Part shown: positions 10,886 through 23,000 of the stretch, one piece after another
How the letters are laid out: every line of letters begins with the position of its first letter
Numbering within the stretch: the first letter of the stretch is position 1
Assembly (NCBI GenBank): GCA_032207245.1
Contig: CM063505.1
Coordinates: 176,901,030-176,965,029 of the forward strand
DNA length: 64,000 nucleotides
Source: Pardosa pseudoannulata
Lineage: Eukaryota; Arthropoda; Arachnida; Araneae; Lycosidae
Direction: 5' to 3'
Translations under genes and position numbers: made by a program
The notes under the pieces: generated by a model
The model's database searches: none
Seen by the model: only the letters and a program-made list of their open reading frames with translations
What the model was told of the DNA's origin: nothing

Positions 10886-12137
10886 TTCGAAAAATTTAAT
10901 TTCCTAAATATGAAACAAATTTAAAAAAAAAAAAAAAAAATTATAAGAATAAAATTTCGACGATCGATTGAAATTCAGTAAAACATAATTTGAAATTAAT
11001 AATGAATTACTTATTATTAAAAATAAATAAAGTAATTTTAAAATTTCAGCTTAATTTTTAAAAATAAAAAGACAGTTCTTATCTGCAATTTAGAATCCGA
11101 TATTGTAGAGCTCGGTGATTTTTCAAATAATTCCATAAATTAGATATAGCCTTCGAAAAAACTGCACACAGATCTAAGTTGCAAATTAACATATTTTCTC
11201 TCATTATTTTGCTCACTTTTTGATCTTTATTTCATTCATTATTTTTGGTGGTTTCATCCCGACAAACCAATAAATAAATAAATAAATAAATAACTGCAAA
11301 ACATTGCTTTTCTAACATTTTTTGATATAATTTTATAATATTTTGGGCAGTCAACACGATTCCAAGCATCCATTTTTTACCCCGATAAACACCATACGTC
11401 TCCGATATTGGTAGAAGATATGAACTAGCAAGCAGCAAGCTATCGAAACATATCGTGTGCACATATCGTTAACTGTTGTGATCAAGCAGTCGCTGATAAA
11501 TACGAATATTATTCCAATAAATCAGTGCTAATTCCGAGCAGCGGTTTTTCCGATCTTGTCCCGAGTGTTTCATTATTGATAGTTGACTGTTGCAATCAAG
11601 CTCCCAAATTGAAATTAAACTGCTTTTATTCGGATATTATTCTAATAAACCAGTGCTCAAGGGGCGGGAACAACCAAGTTATTTTCGCCAATTGCGGGAT
11701 GTGGAATTTCTGGTCTTGACCCGACTGCTTCTCTATCGAGTGATTAGGAATACTTAGGACTACCCAAGTCCTTGACAGAGAACAAATTTTCTGGCTTGTG
11801 TTTGTATCAAGAGATACGTAGGTAAATACGTGAATCCGACGTTAAACGAAAGCAATAACTTGAAAAAAAAATTACTTTATGGGGAACATTTAAGATGTCT
11901 TTTGGCGATCTACGTTTACGCGCAAGAAGGGAAAGCAGTATCGTCGACGGGGATATATCGGCAGAGCACAATTTTAATATTATTATCACGATATTTAAGT
12001 TATATCAATATTTCACGATATATTAATAAACGATCCAGCCTTACTGTGCATGCCCTGTGAATTAAGAGCAACTTCCAAAGTGGTGGAATACGTGACTAAC
12101 ATTCCAATAAACATTTATGAGTCATCTGCTTTCCTTA

Positions 12138-12280
12138 GGGCTGATCCCACCAAAGTCGTTTAACGGCTAACTACGATTAACCATGATTAACCCTGGCGCC
12201 AACCAATGGCGGAACGCAATTCTCTTTTTAAACCGAGATTAATCGTGGATAGCGTTAAACGACTTTGATGGGATCGGCCC
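12138..12280. mobile_element. Harbinger-type MITE (family H), 143 bp
   Basis: Near-palindromic ends: GGGCTGATCCCACCAAAGTC on the left against the inverted right end GGGCCGATCCCATCAAAGTC, continuing into GTTTAACG. Both sides carry TTA (12135-12137 and 12281-12283), the 3-bp target typical of PIF/Harbinger elements. Related copies lie at 45383, 46053 and 63008. Confidence 0.75.
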
Positions 12281-12597
12281 TTAGGGATTTGCCAGAAATG
12301 CACAAAAAAATTTTCCTCAATACTTTTGGATCATACATTGTAATTACCGAATCAAAGATCTGGGCTATTATATAAGTAATATCAACAAAAAATAGGAGTT
12401 CTGCAGTTCTGCAATAACTAAACATGCGCTGCCCTTGATTAGAACCCTATAACATGAAACATAAATCCAACGTAAGAAAGGCACAAATAGAAAGTTCTCA
12501 GACAACTGTCTCGTTGTTTCGAGTGAGTAACAATCTCAATAATACAAGAGACGTAGAGAGTAAAAGCAGAACAAATGGACAAGAGAGTAAAAGCAGA

Positions 12598-12762
12598 CGG
12601 AGGCCCTTACTCTGGACGTTGCGGTTCGTTTCGCATCTTCGTTTTGACGTCATTTTGATGTCAGCCTGAGGACATTATGTGAGCAAATGATCAAGCTGAC
12701 GTCAAAGTGACGTCACAAACGAAGGTGCGAAACGAACCGCAACGTCTAGAGTAAGCCCCGGA
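12598..12762. mobile_element. Foldback MITE with about 60-bp inverted arms
   Basis: The left arm includes GACGTTGCGGTTCGTTTCGC, and the right arm is its inverse (GCGAAACGAACCGCAACGTC). The pairing continues on both sides (TTACTC/GAGTAA outward, CTTCGTTTTGACGTCA inward). The central loop is about 35 bases. GC content is well above the surroundings. The TGACGTCA-type palindromes inside resemble CRE sites, but I make no regulatory claim. Confidence 0.7.
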
Positions 12763-13848
12763 GTCGTTTACAAGACACTGAGTTCTGTTGCATTGAGATT
12801 GCTGGCAGCTCGAAGCAATTAGACAAATGTCAGCTTAACCACTTTCAATATATATATATATATATATATACACTGCATAATATTGAAATCAAAAGCTATT
12901 CAAGTCCATTTTAAAGTCAGCAAAGTTTTAAAATATTGTAATACATGTTACTGTGTTATGTCCTCCCAAAAGTCCCTCACGATATTGTGTAGTTTCCCCA
13001 AATTTTCCTTGAATTTGGGGATACCATGCCATTTGTCCACATATTACTGTTTAGAAATAACGTCGCCTTATTCATAAACAAACTATTAGGTCTATTTGGT
13101 TTGAACTAATCGATGATTAACTACAGTTTAATTATTATCATTTGATGTATGATAATCAGTAAGAGAATATGGTGAGACTTGTACTAAATAGACAGTTCAA
13201 GAATATGGATAGAAGAGAAAGCGATAGTATTATTACCTGAAAAAATAACAATTGAACTATGATAAAATATTATTAAAAATGACAGTGACATGGCTTATTC
13301 AAACATTGTTGCATCCGAGTCTGAAGAAATCAGTTTGCAAGAAGAGAAAAGTAACAGTTCTTTGATTCTAATAATGCTGTTTTTATAACATTCATACTGT
13401 CTGTTCCTGCTTAACAATTATTACATTTATTTCCATGATGATATATAATAAATATTGAATAAGATTGAAGAGTCGTTCCGGTGTGTCTTTCGCCGTTTGA
13501 TTTCGAAATTGCAATTGTTCTTTGTTTATATGATTGTTTTCCCTTAGCAAAGTGACAATTGTGTTTTGGTAACAAATTGTCAACAGTTTCAGAATCTTCG
13601 TATGTTATTAGCTGCTCATAAAAGTGCTTTCTGTTTGTTATAAACTCTAATAATATTATAATTAATTAATTAATTAATAAAAAAACCTGTTATAATGCTT
13701 TAAAATTGTTTTATCTATTGTCATTAACGCAAAGTTTTGTTCTTAGCAATTTCCAACTACAGATTTATTTTCAAGGATATTGCATGATTATAGTGCTTAT
13801 GTAGTAAAAAATTTTTTACTTTGATTTCATCATTTTCTAAGGATTTGC
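12763..13848. other. Upstream region of SDR gene 1
   Basis: AT-rich, with a short TA repeat at 12848-12870. No TATA box or initiator can be assigned with confidence. Because an acceptor-like sequence directly precedes the gene 1 ATG, any promoter is probably separated from the coding exon by a 5-prime UTR intron. Confidence 0.4.
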
Positions 13849-13862
13849 TTGTTTAATTTCAG
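13849..13862 (+). promoter_or_regulatory. Putative 3-prime splice site of a 5-prime UTR intron
   Basis: The bases just before the gene 1 start codon, TTTAATTTCAG ending at 13862, form a good polypyrimidine-AG acceptor with the ATG one base later. An in-frame upstream methionine at 13849 would be removed by such splicing. This supports choosing 13864 as the start, which also aligns residue for residue with gene 2. No upstream exon could be placed. Confidence 0.45.
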
Positions 13863-13863
13863 G

Positions 13864-14051
13864 ATGGATCGGTGGAACGGCTGTGTTGCTTTGGTTACTG
13901 AAGCTGCTTCAAGAAATGGAGCTGAAATATGTCGGCAGCTTGTAAAGTATCCAATGACAGTTATTGGGATTGATAGAAATGTAAAAAAAATTCGTAAAAT
14001 AGCTCGCGAAGAAGCAGTGGGTAATGCACCTGGACACCTCGTTGGCATTAA
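13864..14051 (+). CDS. DHRS11-like: SDR gene 1, exon 1
   Basis: Encodes residues 1-62 plus two bases of codon 63 (188 nt, exactly the length of gene 2 exon 1). It begins MDRWNGCVALVT, the first beta strand of the Rossmann fold, and then carries the degraded cofactor loop. The donor is AA/GTAAGA. Confidence 0.85.
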
Positions 14052-17000
14052 GTAAGAAAACTTTTAAATCAGGTGGAATGATTATCGATCTTTTTAAAAG
14101 TTAATTTGTATATATATGAAGTTAAAAATCTTGGAAGTTTCTTGTGATTTTTAGAGATATGTAAAAATTGAGTATAATTGTGTTATCAGGGTTTCGCCCC
14201 GGAACTAACCGGAAAAAACTTTTATTTTGGTCGGAACGAAAACTGGAAGTAAACCGAAATATCGGTTAAATAAACCGATATTTCGGTTTGATATATCTGG
14301 AGTCATTTTGTTACTGTAACCAACTTATCAATATTTTGTAATTTAACGTCAACCATATAATTATCGTCATTACACGTACATGTGCTGAACGATGTCCAAC
14401 TGCCAACTGGTTAAGGTGCTGCTCTTCCGTATGGAGTTCGTAGGTTCCATGTGGCATGGATGTTCGTAGGCTTTCGGAATCGGCTTTGAGCGTTAGGTCC
14501 CAGTCTCATGGGCTTTCGTATTTATGCTGGATAATTATATCAATTCATATAGCGTACCAATTAAAAAATAAAATCTTCTAAATTTTGATAGAACTACATT
14601 TTTTGTTAATGATAGAATTATATTTTCAGTACAAATAAGAATATACATAAAGTAAAATTATTCATTTAAAATTGAACCAAAAACTTATTTTTGGTGAAAC
14701 AAAAACTGGAACTAAACAAATATATATATTTATTTTTAGTTGAACTGGAATGAAAAGTAAAATGAAAAAAATTACAGTTTGAAGTTCTGGTTATAACAAA
14801 AGTTTTTAGAATATATCAGCATTAGTTTTTGATATAAACTGTATTACCATATGTTTTCATAACAGTAATGTCTAAAAATAAATTTGAAAATTGTGTGTCA
14901 AAACAGTTACATACTTTCAAAGCTTTATTAGTCAAAAACTCATTTAATGTTTGATTAAATAGGTAAAATTAAGTGTTATTGATAATTTGTAATTTAATAT
15001 TTAGGAATTTATATTTTTCATTCATAAGCAAAATTTATACAAAGTTGACAATTTTAAAAATAATTTATACTTATAAACTATTCCATGCAGTGAAAAAAAG
15101 TTTCTGGATGTCTTGCTAGTAAAATAACTTTAAAGTTTAGTCTCGAGAGCAGTTAGAAAGCATTAGTTTTCTAACTGCTCCCTAGATAAAGCAAGTGGGG
15201 TTATATCTGATTACCAAATTTATTTTAATTTGGATATTCTTTATTATACTGTGTATTAAAATAATTATGCTCAAATAATAAATGAGATCATTTATTGCAT
15301 AAAAACTGACAACATTGTCAAAAATTTTGATTAAAAAAAAAGCTGATAAATTTATTTTGATATATAATGTTGGAGATTATTAAATAATCCTGATAAAAAG
15401 AAAACCAGGTGCTTATTGATTATATGAACCATTTAGTTTGTGACTACTTTTCTGGGTTGTTGGCAATATGAACTTTGATGTTAATATCCAGTATGATATA
15501 TTCATGATAAAAATTCAAACTTTATTGGGGTATGATCAAGAAAGATGTTTTTTCTAGTGAATATCAAATTAAATTCAATCAAATATTGTGATAAAAATTT
15601 TAAATATAATGAAGTTAAAAAAATATGTTACATTGAAATACATGCTAACTATAACTCTTAGTTGTGGCAATAAAATTTCATTAAATTTATTACAGCTGGT
15701 AACACTATGCTTCATAAATTCTGCAAGATTAGATTTTGATTACTCAATTTCTAGATTTTCTTAATTGCAGGTTATTTAAGAAAATCTAGCTAATAAGTAT
15801 AACAGTACCATATGTAATGGAATAAACATAATTACAGTATTAAGAGAAATAAACTCATATTAACTGCTATTAACAGGATAGCAATATTCAAATATAGTAT
15901 TTCCTGTTTAATTCTGTAACCAGTATAAGCTAGAGTTTGGCATGATTCCTATGTGTTGGCTTCATGATTCCTATAACCAATGATTACCCCAAACAAAGAC
16001 AATAAAGACACTAATGAAAAATTAAAAAGCAAATAGCTTTTTCATAGCTACAATTAAGGTACTTTATCCAGTGCAAAGACAAGAGGTTAACGGCTGGAGT
16101 AACCATATTAATTAAAAATTAACTCATTAATTGATTCTAATATCGGGTAGATAAGCCAACATCACACATGTAATAATTGACTTTAAAAAAAAGTTCAGCA
16201 GATAAGTCACTTCGCTGTACACACCAGACATAATGATAAAAGAAATTGGAAGTTCATTGAGTGATCTAATAAAGTTTTTCTCACTTTTTTAGGAATTACT
16301 TCTACTTGAGGACAAATTTTAACTGATGTCTTTTCTCTTTGTCCTGTTATCCATTACTCTAAATAATTTTCCAAAACAACACCTACAGTCCTACAAATTC
16401 TTTTATTCCTAGGGATTTTTAAAATTTTTTTTTGTAGAATTGGTTAATAACCAAAAGGCAGCACCAAGTGGATAGATAATGATATGTACAGCCTTTCAGT
16501 ACTGGAGTACAAGATTCGAATCTCGCTAATGACATGTATATTCATAGCCTTTAAGCTGTAGATCATGGAAGCTCATGTGTTGCACAAAATTTTGCCATTG
16601 CTCTCCAAACTAAACTATTTTGTGTTGTTTGGACATCCAATGCCAGATTAATCTCTCATCAACTTTAAATTGTGTAGCTGCAGCCTGATTTCTAATTTCT
16701 ATTGTATTTGTCATATCTGAAAGTATAAAAAGTTAAAGGAAAAATATTTCTGTACTAGTGGCTGGAAAAATAAAATTTCTTCAGATACACTGCATATGTT
16801 AATTTTCTATTTATAAACCTGTATAAGCGATACTCCATATAACAATTGAGTTTGATAATTATTTTTTTCAAATTTACAATAAGAGTTTGAGATTGGATTT
16901 ATTTATTGCTATTTGTACATTGGTGTCTCATTTGATACTAGGTAATTGTCTCAAACTTACTAATCTAATTTGATTTCTAAATCCTTATCAAAGTGTAAAC

Positions 17001-20000
17001 ATTTAAGGGAAAATAAAACTTTTATGATATTATACGCATTTAAATAACTTCAGAAATTATTGAAAGTAGCTCATTGTAAAAGCAAAAGACTATTTGATTT
17101 TAAGATAAAATATACAAAAATATCTTAATATGAAGAAACATAACAAATTATTAATTATTAGATAATGTATGCTGGAAACAGTTTTGTTATCGCTTGCATT
17201 ATCAATGTTAATTGCAACAGTGGTACTTATGCAAAAACTTTTAATGCCACATATACAATAAAAGAATGTTAAGTCCAAGAATTATATAGTAAAAATAGTA
17301 ATACTAAAATTAAAGTTTCTTCATGTATCAATAAACAGTTTTAATTCTTCCGATGCAAAGTTCATTCAGAGAAAAAGGATCAATTCCAAACACATAAAAA
17401 TTGAAACATTCATCTGCTTTTAACAACTCATTCAAATATTTTGGCTAATGTGATTTTTGAAATAGTCTGAGAGTTTCTAGCTCTCCATTCATGTTCTAGA
17501 TATATTTTAATTTTACTGATTTGAATATGCTTACATCTTATAGTTTTATTGCATGAGTTGCATTTGTTAGAAGAGCTACTAATACTATGTGTATCAGTAC
17601 AAAAGTTGTTTAAGCCCTTGTGTTGTAAAAAGTTGACCGTAGCACTCTAAACCAAACCAAAAGTTGCTTGAATGCAATGTAAGAGGATTCACTCCTTGTA
17701 TAATTATAATATTATGGACTTGTCAGATTAAGCGAAAATCTTATAATAAGCATGATATGCCTAAATATTCCATTTTTAAAGGAAGGATATTTAAACTTTT
17801 TTGACTACTGCCTGTAATTTAGCCAAGAAACGTTCTCTACTCAACAATAATTTAATCAACAAACCAAATAATAAGTTACAGAAAACAAACAGAATTATCT
17901 CGATGTCGAGATGAGCGCACAAAGTTGTGTGTACATGGCAAGAGGAGAAGAGCAGCTAGAACATCAGTCCACCGGCTTTTATATGGTCGAGGTAGGCGTT
18001 ACCGGGAAAGCCAATCACGCAACCATAGGGAGAAACAGTTTTGGTTGCAATGGCTTCAGCTTAATTGGTGGCTCTACCGAAACGCCAGCTTCTGACGTCT
18101 GTGTGGTTAGCGGAAACTGCCACACTTTGTTTCTTCTCTACAGATATAAGAGTTATTGTGCCTCCTGATGCTGCTGGTGGAACCCTCTGTTCATGCAGTA
18201 AAAAAATCATGCTTAAAAGTTCCAAAAGTATGAAAAAAAAGTATTATTGATTTAAATCAATGATTTAAAAACTCATTGATTTAAGTCAGTATTTACATAA
18301 AGGTGATAAATAAACCAACCCTGGTTCTATCAGTTAACATATGTTTTGAAAATGGGGTGGTTGTTTTCTCTTTTTGAGGATTTATGATTCAGGAATTCTT
18401 TGTTAGTGAAATAAGCCACAAAAATCAAAGGTTCTTTTAGTAAATTCTGGCTACTGTTAGGCATGTTTGGAAAATGGTTCTCCAGATGGGTTGAAACCCT
18501 ATCCCATTCCTGAAAGAAATAGTGAGACCTTTTAACCCCCTCAATTCCCATTTACTTTCCACAGTTTGAGAGCTGGTGATATGAAATGAGAAATCCTCCA
18601 TTTATCAAACTGCATCTATTTGGTGCAGTAACATTCTAGTTGATATCAATAAAGCCCAAGGAATGTGTGTTTTTAAAAAAAAATTTTTTTATCCAGTTGG
18701 GGTTCTGGATATTTATAAAACCAGCTGGATACTATAGTTGCTAGTTATCCATTTCATCCTTTGTAAATAGAATTAAAAACTACTCTTAATATGTAAGAAT
18801 TATGTGCAATAAAAATGCAATTTTAAGTATATTTTAGGTGTGATCTTTTAAATGAAGAAGATATTGTGTCAGTTTTTGAAAAGATTCAAGAGGATTTTGG
18901 ACAGATAGATATCTGCATTAACAATGCTAGTTTTGAACATAACTTACCACTTAATGATACTCCTGAAGAAGGGTGGTATAATATTTATGTATGTATTAAA
19001 ATTCTAAGAAATATACCTTTTGTGCATGATGCTACTTTATTATTGTTTAATTATTTAATTAAATTTGTTTATCACAGAACTGCAGATATTTGAACTGTGG
19101 AGTTTTAATCTTTATTTAAGTTTAGTTAGTGGATTTTAAAAACAAAAAATAACTTTAAACGATTTTATGTGTTCTATTCAGAGAAACATTATGTAACATG
19201 TTGCACTGTAAAGAATAAATGGAATTGAATTTCATACTAAAATTGTGTAATCTTCTTTTATTGTATTTCCTTTTGCTTTTGTTAGGATTTCATATTTTAG
19301 CACAGTTTAAGTAGTAGAATAAGAATTAAGTGTAGTTTACAAAGATTTTAAAATTGAGTATTTAGAATGCTTTTATTGTAATTTATTTAAGTACTCGTTT
19401 ATTCTTCAACTAACTCTTATACTTCTTTTTTAGGTTAATTTTGCATATTTTATGATTTGTGTAAGGGAATCATTAAAGTTAATGACAGAAAAGAACAGTG
19501 GGCAAATAATTTATATTAGCAGGTAAAATGTTATATGTGTAACTTACATTGCATATATCTGAAAAATTTATTGTATTTATTATATTACTCCAAGTATTAT
19601 ATACTATTTGAAAAAGTATAAGTTATATAAAGGAATATTTGTAACTGTGTTTTAAAATGCTTATTGTTATAGCTTAAAATGTTATTTCTTTTTTCTATCA
19701 GAAATATCTGTTTCATAGCTGTATATATTTTTTTGTTATTTAATTTTTTTTGTAATATATTTTCTGTATATCTTTTAATAATACATTCAAATATTTGTTT
19801 TTGAAAAAATTAAAAAAATCTGATTTGTTGTTATTTTTGTATTATAAGGACATTTCTAACAGGTCGTATTTCATAAAAAAAGTTACTTTTGACAATATAT
19901 ATGTAAACAGTGATATTTTATTAAATCTGTAATCGGTAAAACCTGAAGCATTTTAGCAAGCATGGTAAACTCTATAATAGTAGTAATAAGAAAGTTATTT

Positions 20001-23000
20001 TATTATTGAAAAGAAAAATTATAACCTACAGGTTTATCAAGCATTCTTTAAAATCTTTTTTTTATTTGTAGACCAAACTTTTTTAACATTAAAATAAAAT
20101 TTTATTTCAAAATATTACTTATATTTGAATTTTTTTTAAAAATTCTTATTTTAAGCTGAAATAAAAAGATGTAATTACATGTGTGTATATACTTAAAAAT
20201 GTGTATTATTATATAGGATATGTTTATTATTTTGCATTATATTTTTAATTTTTTTTTTCTTTTTGCATTTAAGAATTTCCATCTTCTGATATGCAATTTG
20301 ATATTCTACAGATAGCTGAAGCTCAGTCAAATAAGCTAAATACCAGATTGCTACTAGATATTTATTTCATCCCTTACGTAATATTATGAATTCATAAAGT
20401 TTGTGAGGGTTATTCTCTTTCATAAGCTAGTTGAAAAGGTGACACTCCATTTGGCACATTGTCTGAAGTAACCCGCAATGATGAGTGACTCGGCAGTGTG
20501 GTCAGCATAAGCCAAAGGTTATGATCCCTAGGGCTAACTTCTGCAAACCAGCTAAAGGGGGACTACATATCCTGAGGGTACCACAGCTTGACTTGTTCCT
20601 TCCCCCTTTTTTTAGTGTAATAGTTTAGTATAAACTTAATTAAAGGTATCTTTTTTCACTCCTAGAAGTAATGCAAGGTTTCAGTGGGAATGTTTTAGCA
20701 AACTGAGTCATAGGGGTTCTGTAAGTTGGGCCCAAATTCTGTTGCCTTGACTCACGAGGGATGGTTTCAAAGCCCAGGACTGTAACTGTTGCCTCTCAAA
20801 ATTTCCTGCTCCTCCTTTAGGCCATCTGGATTCCATCCTGAAGTGTAATGAGTAAATGCATCAGGCTACAAGTTGTAAAAAAAAACTATTTATTTTGAAC
20901 TTAAAAATAATCACTGGCATAAATAGAGAAAATGGGAAAAAATAACTAATCGACCAGAGCAGAGTTTGCACTACAGGGATACTTATCACAAAAACAATAC
21001 GCCTGACTAAAACATTCATTGGCTAAGCGAGCTAGAAATTGCAATCCTTCAGATGAAATACAATATGCAGTCTCATTTTATACATTCTTGTAGAGGAATA
21101 CCTTTTCTGGGAAAAGGAGAATAGACGAACTTGTTGTGTTTTACAGATTATGTCTTACTTATGTATTGCCACGTCAACCATCAATAATGACAAGAATAGT
21201 TAGGAATTGCTAACAGTAGGCTGTAACCCCATGTGGGCTTTTGCACTGAGGAGTTTAGTTTGGAATAGTAATTATCATAATTTCTGGAAAACATGCTAAT
21301 GTGTTTGCATATTTACATTTTAATTTTCAGTGAGTGCAGTGCTTATGTGCGATTTAAATAAATGTATATTATTCATTCTAATCTTGGAACAGTTGTGTAA
21401 TTTTTTCCTCATAAACTGCATTTATGTCAGATAGGGCCAGACAGAAGTTTCCTATGGAGGAGGGGATACTTCCCCTTCAATTCAGAGCTCAAAACTAATA
21501 GAACAATCTGTATATATATATCTTTTTGGAATAATATGGTATAAATCTCATTGGAATGATCGAACATTATTTTCTCCCTTCTCTATACTACTCATATCAG
21601 ATTGAATTGTTGCCATCCTGTCAGCTACAAATACTTTAAAGTTTCTTGCTGTTGTTTTAGTTTATTTTTAAGTGCTAAAGTTTAATTTTTGCTACATGAG
21701 GGCTAATGAGAATTGGATCTTCAGAATAAATTCAATTCTGAAAGGCTGTGGACATTCATCCCAGCAGTGGATTTGAAATTATGGACACCGCTACCTTGCC
21801 CCTTAGACATCTTTCTGCCATTGGGTCATCATTTTGCTTCTACTTGTTTTATAGTTCTTATGTATGAAGTGATAAAATTTCGAAAATGACACTTAAACAG
21901 CATAAAAACTATACTGCAAGATATAAGGATAGTGTAGCTACCTGTGCTGAACAAATTGAAAATATAGAACAGTATCACTTGACTAGGCCAAAATTTTGTG
22001 GCTGAAACTCTCTTAGTGCAATGTTATTGTATAATTTAGTATTTCTTACTTCCCTTTCATTGAATGTGGCATTTACACTAATATGGCCTTTCTTCCAGAA
22101 ATTAAGACTCCCTAGTTTTGCAATACTTTCAAATTATAATAGATAGTCTTTATTTTAAATTTCTTTAGAGGTTTTTTTTTTTCAATTATGTAACTTATTT
22201 CTTGTGCAATCTTTATAAAGCTCCAATAAGTCTCAAAACTGGTTATGTTTATAAATATTTATTATGTTATTTTTATAGATGAGAATATGAATACATATTA
22301 TGTTTGATCAGAAAGTTTAGAATAATACTTAAAGGAAATTAATTTTAATCAAGAATTTTAGGTTATGTATGTATAATTTTTTAGAATATTATACTAAAAT
22401 TTTGTTTTTAAATATCTAATTCAGATAGTTGATCTTGAGTTTATGCCAAATTTAAAAATATAAGAAATTTATCGAATTATTTCATGTCCATAGAATAATA
22501 ATTAATTAAGTTTTGTAATCTTTCTTATAGTTATAACGTGTCATTAATTTAAAGTTCTTTCAAGTTGTGGTTTGTGTTTTGAAATTATGTGACTAATGTA
22601 ATTTCTGAAAGAAATGCTGCAGTGTTAATGTGCTTAAAACTTAAACTTATATTTTCAGTGGGTGCAGCATTCCTATCAATGTGGCACTTATGTGCAATTA
22701 TAAAAGATGATTAGTGCCTGATTAACCCATTCGGGACGGGAGCTGGTACACATGAACTGTGTGTACATGCCAGGACATTTTCTTCTGCTAAGCCTAATAC
22801 TTAGTTTTGGAAAGTACGCATTAAATAATAATAGATAAAATGTACACTTAAAAATCAAACCATTTTTAAATATGTGATTAAAGATATAATTTTAATCATA
22901 ACGAAAAAGTTTAATTAAAATAATTGTTATTTAACAATAAAAATATAGATATATTGTATTTTATTATAACTAAAAGTAACTAAATATAGATACAAAATAT

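Larger units (their letters stand above)
10292..12043. mobile_element. hAT-like element with degenerate 8-bp target duplication
   Basis: The left end reads TAGAGCTGGACGATATTAA, and the inverted right end reads TAAGGCTGGATCG followed by ATATCGTGA-rich sequence. This is the GCTGG(A/G)CGATAT style of terminus known from hAT MITEs. The flanks CTGGACAT (10284-10291) and CTGTGCAT (12044-12051) agree at 6 of 8 positions, as expected for an old 8-bp duplication. Inside are a long TA microsatellite, a degraded SINE (10736-10885) and a weak internal repeat (about 11490-11535 versus 11610-11660). No transposase is recognised. Confidence 0.55.

Noticed and set aside
12598..12762. A CRE-like (TGACGTCA) regulatory cluster
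   Set aside because: The motifs fall inside the arms and loop of a foldback MITE and are explained by its palindromic structure.
17911..18250. Overlapping 85- and 61-codon frames in gene 1 intron 1 as extra exons
   Set aside because: They do not align with any part of gene 2, which has no exon between the matching exons 1 and 2, and the SDR reading phase joins perfectly without them.
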